A stretch of DNA of 64,000 nt from Pseudomonas prosekii (GTDB taxonomy: Bacteria; Pseudomonadota; Gammaproteobacteria; Pseudomonadales; Pseudomonadaceae). Below the pieces are notes generated by a model, which was given only the letters and a program-made list of their open reading frames with translations, did not search any database and was not told where the DNA came from. The stretch is taken from contig NZ_LT629762.1 of the NCBI RefSeq assembly GCF_900105155.1, forward strand, positions 4,306,501-4,370,500, written 5' to 3'. The position numbers and the translations under genes were made by a program. Below, one piece after another: positions 26,877 through 36,877 of the stretch (its first letter is position 1; every line of letters begins with the position of its first letter).

Positions 26877-26881
26877 ATTTT

Positions 26882-27283
26882 CTACTCCGCGTTGGCTGCC
26901 AGTTCCCGCAGGACGTGCAGGGCGCGTTCGGCGTCGGTTTGGCCGACGAATAAATGATCGTGGTAGAAACCGGCGATCACGTTGCAACTGATCCCGGCCT
27001 TGCCCAGTGCCGTGGCGAACGCGGCGGTCAGGCCGACGGCTTCGAGGGCCGAGTGCACGTTCAAGGTGATCCACGCGGCGACGTAGTCGAAGCTCATACC
27101 GGCCTCTTCGGCGTGGGAACGTTCGAGGATCACGGTCAGCCCTTCCTGTTCGCGGAAGCTGCCGATGATCTCGACGCCCGCCGGCAATTTGCCGTCCGCC
27201 AAGGTGCAAAACACGTATTCGCCGGCGTTGAGTTGCGGGCTCATGCTGCGCAGCAATGTCGCCAGTGAAGTTTCGCCAGCCAT
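26882..27283 (-). CDS. ACT-domain-containing protein
   Basis: 133 residues with two ACT-like beta-alpha-beta halves (about 1-65, 66-133). Visible motifs are YVFCTLADGKLPAGVEIIG and WITLNVHSALEAVGLTAAFA, with GISCNVIAGFYHDHLFVG near the end. ACT domains bind amino acids, so a sensing or modulating role next to an arginine/lysine exporter is plausible but unproven. An AAGGAA site lies 9 nt before the chosen ATG at 27283; longer in-frame extensions are possible. It is the first gene of the argO operon. Confidence 0.78.
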   Translation of the reverse strand: MAGETSLATLLRSMSPQLNAGEYVFCTLADGKLPAGVEIIGSFREQEGLTVILERSHAEEAGMSFDYVAAWITLNVHSALEAVGLTAAFATALGKAGISCNVIAGFYHDHLFVGQTDAERALHVLRELAANAE

Positions 27284-27378
27284 GTCGATGTTCCTTGTGA
27301 AGAGTTGTTGCTGGCCATTCTCCGGTGCGCCGTTGTATAAGAAAAACCAATAGTGCTGATCGCTCATTAGGAAAACTG

Positions 27379-28278
27379 ATGTTCGACTATAAATTGCTTT
27401 CCGCGTTGGCCGCCGTGGTCGAACAGGCCGGATTCGAACGTGCCGCGCAGGTGTTGGGGTTGTCGCAATCGGCGATTTCCCAGCGGATCAAATTGCTCGA
27501 AGCGCGGATTGGCCAACCGGTGTTGGTCAGGGCGACGCCGCCAGCGCCGACTGAAATCGGTCGGCGTTTGCTCAACCATGTGCAGCAGGTGCGCCTGCTC
27601 GAGCGGGATTTGTTGACCTTGGTGCCGGCGCTGGATGAAGAAGGCCTGCCGGAGCGCTTGCGCATCGCCCTCAATGCCGACAGCCTCGCCACTTGGTGGG
27701 CCGATGCGGTCGGGGATTTCTGCGCCGAGCAACATTTGCTGATGGACTTGGTGGTGGAGGACCAGACCGTCGGCCTCAAACGCATGCGCGCCGGCGAAGT
27801 GGCGGCGTGCCTGTGCGCCAATGAACGCCCGGTGGCCGGAGCGCGCAGCGTGTTGCTCGGCGCGATGCGCTATCGGGCGTTGGCCAGCCCGGCGTTCATT
27901 GCCCGGCATTTCCCCGAAGGTGTGCGCGCCGAGTTGTTACCACGCACCCCGGCGCTGGTGTTTGGCCCGGACGATTTCCTCCAGCATCGCTACCTCGCGT
28001 CACTCGGCGTGGACGGTGGTTTCGAACACCATTTATGCCCATCGTCCGAAGGTTTTATCCGCCTCACGGAAGCCGGGCTCGGCTGGGGCCTGGTGCCGGA
28101 ATTGCAGGTCCGCGAGCAACTGCAACGTGGCGAACTGCTGGAGCTGCTGCCAGATAAGCCAATCGATGTGCCGCTGTACTGGCATCATTGGCGCAATGGC
28201 GGTCAGTTGCTGGGGTTACTCACTGACCAATTGGTCCGTTCGTCGAAGCAATGGCTAGTGCCTTCAGCACAGTTGTAA
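27379..28278 (+). CDS. argP: LysR-type regulator ArgP
   Basis: 299 residues: N-terminal winged helix-turn-helix (FDYKLLSALAAVVEQAGFER then LGLSQSAISQRIKLLEARI) and an effector-binding domain. It matches the ArgP/IciA subfamily, which activates argO in response to arginine or lysine. It is divergent from the ACT/argO operon across a 95-bp promoter region, the classical target position. TAGGA upstream supports the ATG at 27379. Confidence 0.92.
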   Translation: MFDYKLLSALAAVVEQAGFERAAQVLGLSQSAISQRIKLLEARIGQPVLVRATPPAPTEIGRRLLNHVQQVRLLERDLLTLVPALDEEGLPERLRIALNADSLATWWADAVGDFCAEQHLLMDLVVEDQTVGLKRMRAGEVAACLCANERPVAGARSVLLGAMRYRALASPAFIARHFPEGVRAELLPRTPALVFGPDDFLQHRYLASLGVDGGFEHHLCPSSEGFIRLTEAGLGWGLVPELQVREQLQRGELLELLPDKPIDVPLYWHHWRNGGQLLGLLTDQLVRSSKQWLVPSAQL

Positions 28279-28367
28279 GCGTCAAGCTGCAAGCTGCAAG
28301 TGAAGCGCTTGCGGTGTGTTTTTCAATTTGCGGCGTGAAGTTCGCAGCTGCTTTTAGGATGTTCTAC

Positions 28368-29360
28368 ATGAAAATTCTGGTCACCGGCGCAAGCGGCTTC
28401 ATTGGCGGACGCTTTGCGCGTTTTGCCCTGGAGCAGGGCCTGGACGTGCGGGTCAACGGGCGCCGGGCCGAGGGTGTCGAGCACTTGGTGCGCCGTGGCG
28501 CCGAGTTTATTCAGGGCGATTTGAGCGATTCGGAGCTGGTGCGCGACCTCTGTTCGGACGTCGACGCGGTGGTGCATTGCGCTGGCGCCGTCGGTTTGTG
28601 GGGGCGTTATCAGGATTTTCATCTGGGCAATGTCCAGGTCACCGAGAATGTCGTCGAAGCCTGTCTCAAACAGCGCGTTCGACGCCTGGTGCATTTGTCC
28701 TCGCCGTCGATCTACTTCGATGGCCGCGACCATCTGGGCCTGACCGAAGAACAAGTGCCAAAGCGCTTCAAACATCACTACGCGGCGACCAAGTACCTGG
28801 CTGAGCAGAAGGTCTTCGGCGCTCAGGAGTTCGGCCTCGAAACCATCGCCCTGCGCCCGCGTTTCGTCACCGGCGCCGGTGACATGAGCATCTTCCCGCG
28901 CCTGCTGAAGATGCAGCGCAAGGGCCGTCTGGCGATTGTCGGCAACGGCCTGAACAAGGTCGATTTCACCAGCATGCAAAACCTCAACGAAGCGCTGCTC
29001 AGCAGTTTGCTCGCTGGCGGTTCGGCGTTGGGCAAGGCTTACAACATCAGCAACGGGGCGCCGGTGCCGTTGTGGGATGTGGTGAATTACGTGATGCGAA
29101 AAATGGACGTGCCACAGGTCACGCGTTATCGCTCCTACGGACTGGCCTACAGCGTCGCGGCGCTGAATGAGGGCGTGTGCAAACTCTGGCCGGGTCGCCC
29201 CGAGCCTACGTTGTCGCGTCTGGGCATGCAGGTGATGAACAAAAATTTCACCTTGGACATCAGCCGCGCCCGGCATTATCTGGACTACGATCCGAAAGTC
29301 AGCCTGTGGGCCGCCCTCGATGAATTCTGCGTGTGGTGGAAAGCGCAGGATATTCACTGA
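28368..29360 (+). CDS. NAD-dependent epimerase/dehydratase (extended SDR, 3-beta-HSD-like)
   Basis: 330 residues, beginning with the nucleotide-binding motif MKILVTGASGFIGGRFARFA (TGxxGxxG), with a DAVVHCAG strand and the active-site YAATK (YxxxK). Family members oxidise or reduce sterol-like or nucleotide-sugar substrates with NAD(P); the substrate here is unknown. The start at 28368 has AGGA 8 nt upstream; an ATG three codons earlier is possible. It follows argP after a short repeat-rich spacer and corresponds to PA4361 (memory). Confidence 0.83.
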   Translation: MKILVTGASGFIGGRFARFALEQGLDVRVNGRRAEGVEHLVRRGAEFIQGDLSDSELVRDLCSDVDAVVHCAGAVGLWGRYQDFHLGNVQVTENVVEACLKQRVRRLVHLSSPSIYFDGRDHLGLTEEQVPKRFKHHYAATKYLAEQKVFGAQEFGLETIALRPRFVTGAGDMSIFPRLLKMQRKGRLAIVGNGLNKVDFTSMQNLNEALLSSLLAGGSALGKAYNISNGAPVPLWDVVNYVMRKMDVPQVTRYRSYGLAYSVAALNEGVCKLWPGRPEPTLSRLGMQVMNKNFTLDISRARHYLDYDPKVSLWAALDEFCVWWKAQDIH

Positions 29361-29455
29361 GGAACCGAGTTTCGGGTTGGCAGTCAACCCTGGCGGCAGT
29401 GGGGGTTATACTGCGCCGCATTCAAGTCATCACCGTGTTCCCAAAGGTTGATTCA

Positions 29456-30289
29456 ATGTCCATGCGTAACGATGCCAACGACGATTTCGATGTACCGAGC
29501 CTGCGCGCCGACAGCCTCGACGACGATGATTTTCCACCGACTGTGCGCAACGTGGTGCACTCGCGCCCAGCGCCGGTGGTGAAAGTCAAAAGCGCCAGCA
29601 CCGGCCCGTTGTGGGCATTGGTCGGCGCATTGTTGTTCGCTTTCGCCGGTCTGGCGTGGTGGAGCTTTCAGCAGATTTCGTTGATGGAACAGCAATTGGT
29701 CGCAACGCAGGAAAGCTTCGCGCGGATCAGTGAAGAAGCGGCGGGGCGTTTGCAGGATATTTCCGGCAAGGTCGTTGCCAGCCAGACTAACGTCAGCACT
29801 GACAGCGAAGCGCTGAAGCAGCAGATCAAGGCGCTGGAAAGCAAACTGCTGGAGCAGAGCCAGGCCCAGCAAGGCGTGGTGGGCCAGGCCAGCGATCTGG
29901 ACAAGCGCTTGGCGCAGATCACCGCGCAAGCTACGGCGCAAACAGCGACCGATACGCAATTGCAGGCTCAGGTGAAAACCTTGAGCGATGAACTGACTGC
30001 GCTGAAAAACGCCGCGGCGGACACCAGCAAAGTCGATGCCGAGATTAAAAGCCTGGGTGCTGACGTCGCGGCGCTGAAGAAACAGGGCAACCCGAGCGCT
30101 GCGATCGATCGCCTGGAACAGGACATTGTGGTGCTCAAAAGCGAGCAGGAAAACCGTCCCGCGCCGACGTCCGGCGGCACCAACACCGCCGAATTCGACG
30201 CCTTCCGCGCGCAGACCACGCGCAACATCAACACCCTGCAAGCGCAGATCCAGAACCTGCAGCAACAACTGAATGCGCGGGCCAAATAA
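29456..30289 (+). CDS. Single-pass membrane protein with long coiled coil
   Basis: 277 residues: acidic N-terminal cytosolic tail, one transmembrane helix (PLWALVGALLFAFAGLAWW, about residues 52-70), then a periplasmic Gln/Leu-rich heptad region (e.g. LKQQIKALESKLLEQSQAQQ, IKSLGADVAALKKQ) ending in a second coiled coil (LQAQIQNLQQQLNARAK). No enzymatic motif is seen; such proteins may be structural or scaffold proteins of the envelope. It corresponds in place to PA4360. AAGG precedes the ATG at 29456. Confidence 0.75.
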   Translation: MSMRNDANDDFDVPSLRADSLDDDDFPPTVRNVVHSRPAPVVKVKSASTGPLWALVGALLFAFAGLAWWSFQQISLMEQQLVATQESFARISEEAAGRLQDISGKVVASQTNVSTDSEALKQQIKALESKLLEQSQAQQGVVGQASDLDKRLAQITAQATAQTATDTQLQAQVKTLSDELTALKNAAADTSKVDAEIKSLGADVAALKKQGNPSAAIDRLEQDIVVLKSEQENRPAPTSGGTNTAEFDAFRAQTTRNINTLQAQIQNLQQQLNARAK

Positions 30290-30320
30290 CCCGTACGCAA
30301 ACTCTGTAGTGAATAGGTTT

Positions 30321-30448
30321 TGTGGCTAGGGGGCTTGCCCCCCGTTTGGCTGCGAAGCAGTCGTGAAAAATTTCAGATGCTGTGTAAGGCAGGTATGTGG
30401 GGGGGGGGAGCGCTTCGCGCTCCGACGGGGGCAAGCCCCCTCGCCACA
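30321..30448. repeat. REPIN of a third class (TGTGGCGAGGGGGCTTGCCC type)
   Basis: Inverted arms TGTGGCTAGGGGGCTTGCCC and GGGCAAGCCCCCTCGCCACA flank a 90-bp core containing a G11 run (about 30399-30410) and a GAGCGC palindrome. It is the only structure seen in the 298-bp spacer. Confidence 0.88.
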
Positions 30449-30587
30449 GGCAAACGCCGGCTCACGGGGAAGCTTCTTGCCTCAGGCTCGTGTTACATCC
30501 CCGAACAACTGCGCCCGCCTGAATATCCAGCCATATCGCCAACCCCGTCTACGCTCTTCAAACATCAACAAGAACGAGGGATGGGCT

Positions 30588-31448
30588 ATGGGGGTTGTGC
30601 ACAGGTTTGTCAGGCTGATGGCGATGCTGTTGCTGGGCTTAGGTTTGGGCCTCAGCCAAGCCCAGGCTGCTACGCCAGCGAAGGATGACGGCGAGGCGGC
30701 CCGGGCGTTGCTGGAAAAGGCCTTGGCGTATTACCACGACAACGGCGACAAGGCGTTCGCGGCGTTCAGCCGTCAGGGCGAGTTTGTCGACAAGGATCGT
30801 TACGTCTTCGTTGTCGATACCCAAGGCGTAATGCTCGCCAGCGGTGGGCCGTCCTCGGCGTTGATCGGCCGCGATGTCTCCGCGACGCTGCCGCCGGATT
30901 TGCAGAAAGCCTTCAAGGACGCGCTGAAAGTGCCGGAAGGCAACGGCATCCAGCAAGCCGAATACCGTTGGCAGAACTGGGCTGACGGCAAAGTCGAACG
31001 CAAACATGTGTTCTATCAACGCGTCGGCCAGCGCATTCTCGCGGTCGGTTACTACATGCCCCGCGCCTCGGCGCAACAGGCTCAGGCCCTGCTCGATAAA
31101 GCCGCGGCTGATCTGGCCAAGGATGAGAAGGGCACGCTGACGGCGATCAACTCGCTAAAGGGCGGCTACTTGCAGGACGATCTGTACGTGTTTGTGGTCG
31201 ACCTGGATAACCAGCGTTACGTCGCCCATGGCACCAATCTGCGGCTGATCAACACCGACTTCGGCAAGATCAACGACCCGGAAGGCAAACCAGTCGGCGA
31301 GCCGATTCTGGCGTTGATGGCCAAGCAGGACAGCGCTGAATACGAATACCGCTGGAAAAATCCAGTCACCGGCAAGATTGAGGACAAACACGCGTACCTG
31401 AAAAAGGTCGGGCATTTTCTGGTGGCTGTCGGGTATTACAGCCCTTGA
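30588..31448 (+). CDS. Secreted double Cache-domain protein
   Basis: 286 residues with a cleavable signal (LMAMLLLGLGLGLSQAQA) and two related Cache-like halves. Each starts with a YVFVVD strand (DRYVFVVDTQGVMLASG; DLYVFVVDLDNQRYVAHG) and ends with a similar strand pair (RKHVFYQRVGQRILAVGYY; DKHAYLKKVGHFLVAVGYY). Cache domains bind small ligands extracytoplasmically. No transmembrane output or kinase/chemoreceptor domain follows, so it is probably a stand-alone periplasmic ligand-binding protein. The start at 30588 has GAGGG upstream. Confidence 0.82.
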   Translation: MGVVHRFVRLMAMLLLGLGLGLSQAQAATPAKDDGEAARALLEKALAYYHDNGDKAFAAFSRQGEFVDKDRYVFVVDTQGVMLASGGPSSALIGRDVSATLPPDLQKAFKDALKVPEGNGIQQAEYRWQNWADGKVERKHVFYQRVGQRILAVGYYMPRASAQQAQALLDKAAADLAKDEKGTLTAINSLKGGYLQDDLYVFVVDLDNQRYVAHGTNLRLINTDFGKINDPEGKPVGEPILALMAKQDSAEYEYRWKNPVTGKIEDKHAYLKKVGHFLVAVGYYSP

Positions 31449-31472
31449 GGTGATGCGGCATATTTGAGGATG

Positions 31473-31572
31473 CCTTCGCGGGCAAGCCTCGCTACTACAA
31501 GTGATCGTTGACGGACACAAAGCAGGTGAACGATAAAGATCCACTGTAGGAGCGAGGCTTGCCCGCGAAAGC
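31473..31572. repeat. REP pair in outward (tail-to-tail) orientation
   Basis: A right arm (CTTCGCGGGCAAGCCTCGC at about 31474) and a left arm (TGTAGGAGCGAGGCTTGCCC at 31545) are separated by about 45 bp. The arms are ordered opposite to a normal REPIN. It lies in the convergent gap between the Cache and MFS genes. Confidence 0.8.
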
Positions 31573-31587
31573 CGCGCCTCGGTCCTT

Positions 31588-33105
31588 CTATCGAACCTTA
31601 TCCTCACGCCCCCGCAGCAGCATATTCGGCATCGCCACTGCCGCCGCCAGCCCCAACAACGACACTGCGGCGCTGACCATCAACAAATGCCGAAAGGTCA
31701 CCAGCAACTCCGCGCGCAAGGCATTCTGCGCATCGCCCGGCGCCGCGTTCAAACCGTCGAGCAGGACATTCCCGGAATGGCCTTCGCCGACCAGCGCCGA
31801 GCCGCTCAGGTCAGCGAAACTCGAATCCTGCAACAACGCCAGCAGCAGCGCCGACATCAACGCCACGCCCATCGCGCCGCCCAGCGAGCGGAACAGATTG
31901 GTGGTGCTGGTCGCCACACCGATGTCGCGTTGCTCCACCGAATTTTGCGTGCCGACCAGTGAGGTCGGGAACTGCATGCCACCCGCAATGCCGCTGAGCA
32001 GCATGAACACGCTGCTCATCACCAACGCCTGTGGCGGGCTGAACGCCATGCCCAGAATCGAAATCGGCATCAGCAGCGCGCCGGTCAAAATCATCGGTTT
32101 ATAACGCCCGGTCACGGAGGTGCGGCGCCCGGCGAAATAGGCGCCGATCGGCAACCCCATCGCCAGCGGCAGCAGGTGCAGCGCGGCGCTGTCGGCCCCG
32201 GCGCCGGTGACGCTCTGGAAGCGCAGCGGCATCAACACGATCAGCGAAATCGCCTGGAAACTGGTGAAGAAAATCGTGCACCAGCAGAGGATCGCGTTGC
32301 GATTGGCGAATAAATGCATCGGCAGCAGCGGCTCCCGCGCCCGGCGCTCATGCCAGACAAACACCGCCAGCACCGCCACCGCACAACCGAGCAAACCGAG
32401 GACTTCGGCGCTGCGCCAGGAATGCCCCTGACCGACTTCGGTGATGCCCAGCAGCAACGCGGTCAAACCGATGATCATCAACAGCGTGCCGAGGTAATCG
32501 ATGATCGGTTTGCGCTGCGGCACCGGCAGCCCCACCAGCGTGCGATTGGCCACCAGCCACGCGCCGAGGCCCAGCGGCAGGTTGATCAGGAACACCCAGC
32601 GCCATGACAGGTATTCGGTCATGTAGCCGCCGAGCACCGGCCCGGCGACGCTGGCCACCGCGTACATGCTGCTGAAATAACCCTGATAACGACCGCGCTC
32701 GCGGGGCGGGACGATGTCGCCAATGATCGCCTGGCTGACCGAAATCATCCCGCCGGCGCCGATGCCCTGAAGGATTCGCGCCAGCACCAGTTGCTCCATG
32801 CTCTGCGCCATCCCGCAAAACAACGAAGCCACGGTGAACAGGCCCATGCCGAACAGCATCAACTTGCGCCGGCCGTACAAATCACCGAGCTTGCCGTAGA
32901 TCGGCACCGCCACGGTCATCGCCACCATGTAGCCGGAAATCACCCAGGCCAGCAGGCTTACATCCTTGAACTGTGCGGAAATCGCCGGCATCGACACGGC
33001 GACGATGGTCTGGTCCAGCGCGCCGAGGAAAATCGCCAGCATCAGGGCGATCAGCACACTGCGAATGGCGGGTTTGGGCGGGTCAGGCTGGTTCAGATCG
33101 GTCAC
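31588..33105 (-). CDS. MFS multidrug transporter (DHA2/EmrB-QacA type)
   Basis: 505 residues with about 14 transmembrane helices and the motifs DQTIVAVSMPAI (motif D1-like, TM1), LGDLYGRRK (motif A between TM2 and TM3) and PVLGGYMTEYLSWRWVFLIN (motif C region). It is a proton antiporter exporting drugs from the cytosol. The start is uncertain: a GTG at 33105 after GCAGG gives the usual short N-terminus; an ATG 13 codons upstream (33144) is the alternative. It corresponds to PA4343 (memory). Confidence 0.83.
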   Translation of the reverse strand: MTDLNQPDPPKPAIRSVLIALMLAIFLGALDQTIVAVSMPAISAQFKDVSLLAWVISGYMVAMTVAVPIYGKLGDLYGRRKLMLFGMGLFTVASLFCGMAQSMEQLVLARILQGIGAGGMISVSQAIIGDIVPPRERGRYQGYFSSMYAVASVAGPVLGGYMTEYLSWRWVFLINLPLGLGAWLVANRTLVGLPVPQRKPIIDYLGTLLMIIGLTALLLGITEVGQGHSWRSAEVLGLLGCAVAVLAVFVWHERRAREPLLPMHLFANRNAILCWCTIFFTSFQAISLIVLMPLRFQSVTGAGADSAALHLLPLAMGLPIGAYFAGRRTSVTGRYKPMILTGALLMPISILGMAFSPPQALVMSSVFMLLSGIAGGMQFPTSLVGTQNSVEQRDIGVATSTTNLFRSLGGAMGVALMSALLLALLQDSSFADLSGSALVGEGHSGNVLLDGLNAAPGDAQNALRAELLVTFRHLLMVSAAVSLLGLAAAVAMPNMLLRGREDKVR

Positions 33106-33183
33106 GGGTAAAACCTGCGGGCAGTGATTGACCCGCAAGGGCAAGGCGAGCGGGAATGCTCGCCAGTGTAAGTCGATAGCAAG

Positions 33184-34398
<1,215 letters not shown>

Positions 34399-34555
34399 TC
34401 ACGCGACCACGGTCGGTGAATGATTTTTATGGATCGAGTGCTTGCATTTTTCCCTCATGAGTCTGTCAATTGAAGGTGAAAACTGAGCCGAAAGCTGTAC
34501 ATTCTGCCAATCGGTGCGATTATCGCCCGTCTACTCCGAGGCCTGGATTGAAGTG

Positions 34556-35452
34556 ATGAACAAGCCTGACCTGCCTTCGATTCCGGTGTTCAAGCTCTAC
34601 GGTGAAAGCCTGGATTGGCCGACCCCGGACTTGCTGCACTGTGAAACCATTTCCAAACGCAGCCGCGAACATCAATGGGAAATCAAACCCCACCGCCACG
34701 CTGATCTGTGCCAGTTACTCTTCGTGTTCAAAGGTCAGGCAGAGCTTGAACTCGAAGGCAAACGCACGCAATTGACCGAACCGGCGATGCTGATCCTGCC
34801 GCCGTTATCGGTGCACGGTTATCGTTTTTCCGAGGACGTCGAAGGGTTTGTCGTGACGCTCGCGGCGCCCCTGGTCGCGCATTTGCAGGCGCAACTGGGC
34901 AATTCGGTGAACGCTCTGGCGCAGGCCGAAAGTTATCCGGCGGGCAACGACAGCGCTTACCTCAACAGCCTGTTCAGTGCGCTGCAAAGCGAATACACCG
35001 GCCATCAACCGGCGCGCGAAATGCTCATGCATTCGCTGGTCAGCGTGATCATGGTCTGGGTCAGTCGCCAGGTGATTTCACGACGCAATGCCACCGAAAG
35101 GCCGCAGCGTGCGCGGGAATACCTCAACGGTTTCATTCAACTGGTGGAAGAGACGTATCGCCAGCACGTCAAGGTCGAAGACCTCGCGCATCGGCTGGGG
35201 ATTTCCGTGTCGCACCTTAACGGCACTTGTCGCGAATTGGCCGGGCAACCGGCCTTGCAGATCATGCACGAGCGACAGTTGCTCGAAGCCAAGCGCTTGC
35301 TGACCTACACCAGCATGACCATTTACGAAATGTCTGACGTGTTGGGGTTTTCCGATCCTACAAACTTCACGCGTCTGTTCCGACGTCGCGTGGGGATTTC
35401 GCCCAAAGCGTTCCGCGACCGTTTGAAGGCCGATCAGGACAACGAGGCTTGA
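34556..35452 (+). CDS. pobC: AraC-family regulator of pobA (PobC-like)
   Basis: 298 residues with an N-terminal cupin-like sensing domain (IKPHRHADLCQLLFVFKGQA) and a C-terminal AraC helix-turn-helix pair (VEDLAHRLGISVSHLNGTCR; YEMSDVLGFSDPTNFTRLFR). Divergent to pobA across a 178-bp intergenic region, it is the likely activator of 4-hydroxybenzoate degradation; Pseudomonas PobC proteins are of this family. The start at 34556 is the first plausible ATG; the ribosome-binding site is weak. Confidence 0.85.
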   Translation: MNKPDLPSIPVFKLYGESLDWPTPDLLHCETISKRSREHQWEIKPHRHADLCQLLFVFKGQAELELEGKRTQLTEPAMLILPPLSVHGYRFSEDVEGFVVTLAAPLVAHLQAQLGNSVNALAQAESYPAGNDSAYLNSLFSALQSEYTGHQPAREMLMHSLVSVIMVWVSRQVISRRNATERPQRAREYLNGFIQLVEETYRQHVKVEDLAHRLGISVSHLNGTCRELAGQPALQIMHERQLLEAKRLLTYTSMTIYEMSDVLGFSDPTNFTRLFRRRVGISPKAFRDRLKADQDNEA

Positions 35453-35461
35453 CGCTCTTCG

Positions 35462-35638
35462 TCAACGAAGCGCGTTAAGCGAAGCGTTGTGCGGAATGCA
35501 GCGCTCGAAATTGCAACTGGCGTATTCGCGCGGCAGTTGTCGCAACTGCTCGACCCGCCAGGCTGCGGTGCCGTACAACGCCAACGTCGCCGTGCAGGTG
35601 ACGAAAATGGCGAGGTATCTTCTTGTTTTGATGTTCAT
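35462..35638 (-). CDS. Small membrane-anchored protein of unknown function
   Basis: 58 residues, too short for most gene tracks: Lys/Arg-rich N-terminus (MNIKTRRYLA), one hydrophobic segment (IFVTCTATLALYGTAAW), then a short periplasmic tail with two Cys (ASCNFERCIPHNA). AGAGG lies 8 nt before the ATG at 35638. It is convergent with pobC (9 bp between stop codons). The orderly signal-anchor plus good ribosome-binding site suggest a real gene. The two Cys could form a disulfide. Function unknown. Confidence 0.6.
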   Translation of the reverse strand: MNIKTRRYLAIFVTCTATLALYGTAAWRVEQLRQLPREYASCNFERCIPHNASLNALR

Positions 35639-35757
35639 GGCGTAGACCTCTGAACCAATACCCTTGGGTACGTGTATTCAGCATAGGTCAGCGCTCATGA
35701 GTTGCCAGCCTGCCGGGTTCTGTATGTGCCGTGACATTCAGAGGGCTGATGAACCCT

Positions 35758-35847
35758 TGTGGGAGCGAGCTTGCTCGCGATAGCAATTGTTCATTCAGCA
35801 TTGATGCTGAGTGACCCACCGCTATCGCGAGCAAGCTCGCTCCCACA
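35758..35847. repeat. REPIN (class I REP pair)
   Basis: An inverted pair from TGTGGGAGCGAGCTTGCTCG to CGAGCAAGCTCGCTCCCACA, near-identical in arms to the element at 155-244. Confidence 0.92.
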
Positions 35848-35856
35848 CTGGTCCTT

Positions 35857-36762
35857 TTACAGTCCGATATCCCACGCAGGTTCTTCAGGGAATCGCAGCA
35901 CGAGGAAATCCAGCATGCTGCGCATGGTCGCCGGCATGTGCTTGCGCGAGGCATACACCGCATAGATGTGCATCTCGCGCGGTACGGCATCGGGCAACAG
36001 GCGGATCAGTTCACCGTTGTGAATGTGCACGCCCGCCTGATAACTCGGCAGCATAGCCACGCCCGCGCCGGCCAGGGTCGCGCGCAATAACGTGCTGGCC
36101 TCGTTGGCGCTGATGTTGCCCTGCACCGGCACCGACACTTGCTCGCCAGCCTCCTCGAAATGCCAGAGACTTTTGCCGAAATAGGAATGCGTCAGGCAAT
36201 TGTGCTGGCTCAAGTCCTCGACCCGTTGCGGCGTCGGCTGCTCGGCCAGATAGGCCGGTGCGGCGCAGACCACCGAGCGGCACACCGTCAGTCGGCGCGC
36301 GATCAAATTAGGGTCGAGGTCGTTGCTGGTGCGAATCGCCAGGTCAATGCGCTCATCCACCAGGTTCACCGTGCGGTCGAGCATTTGCAGGTCAATGCTG
36401 ACGCCGGGGTAGCGCTTGACGTAAGCGGCCATGGCGTCGGCCAGTTGCGCCTGGCCGAACGAGGTGCTGACGCTGATCCGCAGCAGCCCGCGCGGCGCTT
36501 CATCCGGTTCGCTGATGGCGGCCTGCATGTCGGTCGACAAATCGAGCATCTGCCGGCAGCGCGGCAGGATTTCACTGCCGGCTGCGGTCAGGCTCAGTTT
36601 GCGCGTGGTGCGGTGCATCAGTCGGGCGCCGACCCAGTCTTCGAGCTCGGCCAGATAACGCGAGACCACTGGCCGCGACAGGTCCAGGTGATCGGCTGCG
36701 GCCGACTGGCTGCCGAGGTCAACCACCGAGACGAACACCTGCATTGCTTGAAGCCGATCCAT
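35857..36762 (-). CDS. LysR-type transcriptional regulator
   Basis: 301 residues with an N-terminal winged helix (VVDLGSQSAAADHLDLSRPV then VSRYLAELEDWVG) and a substrate-binding domain of the DsdA/CrgA-like subgroup (GLLRISVSTSFGQAQLADAM). It is divergent from the MBL-fold gene 115 bp away and is its likely regulator. No known name. Effector unknown. Confidence 0.88.
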   Translation of the reverse strand: MDRLQAMQVFVSVVDLGSQSAAADHLDLSRPVVSRYLAELEDWVGARLMHRTTRKLSLTAAGSEILPRCRQMLDLSTDMQAAISEPDEAPRGLLRISVSTSFGQAQLADAMAAYVKRYPGVSIDLQMLDRTVNLVDERIDLAIRTSNDLDPNLIARRLTVCRSVVCAAPAYLAEQPTPQRVEDLSQHNCLTHSYFGKSLWHFEEAGEQVSVPVQGNISANEASTLLRATLAGAGVAMLPSYQAGVHIHNGELIRLLPDAVPREMHIYAVYASRKHMPATMRSMLDFLVLRFPEEPAWDIGL

Positions 36763-36877
36763 GATTTGCCCACTTTCAGAAACAAACTATGTTCCAGCAT
36801 CGCATTTTTTGTACTGACTAAGGCAACTAAGCTCTGTGCCCATCGCCAAACATGGCAATCGCACAACGGAGCAACAG

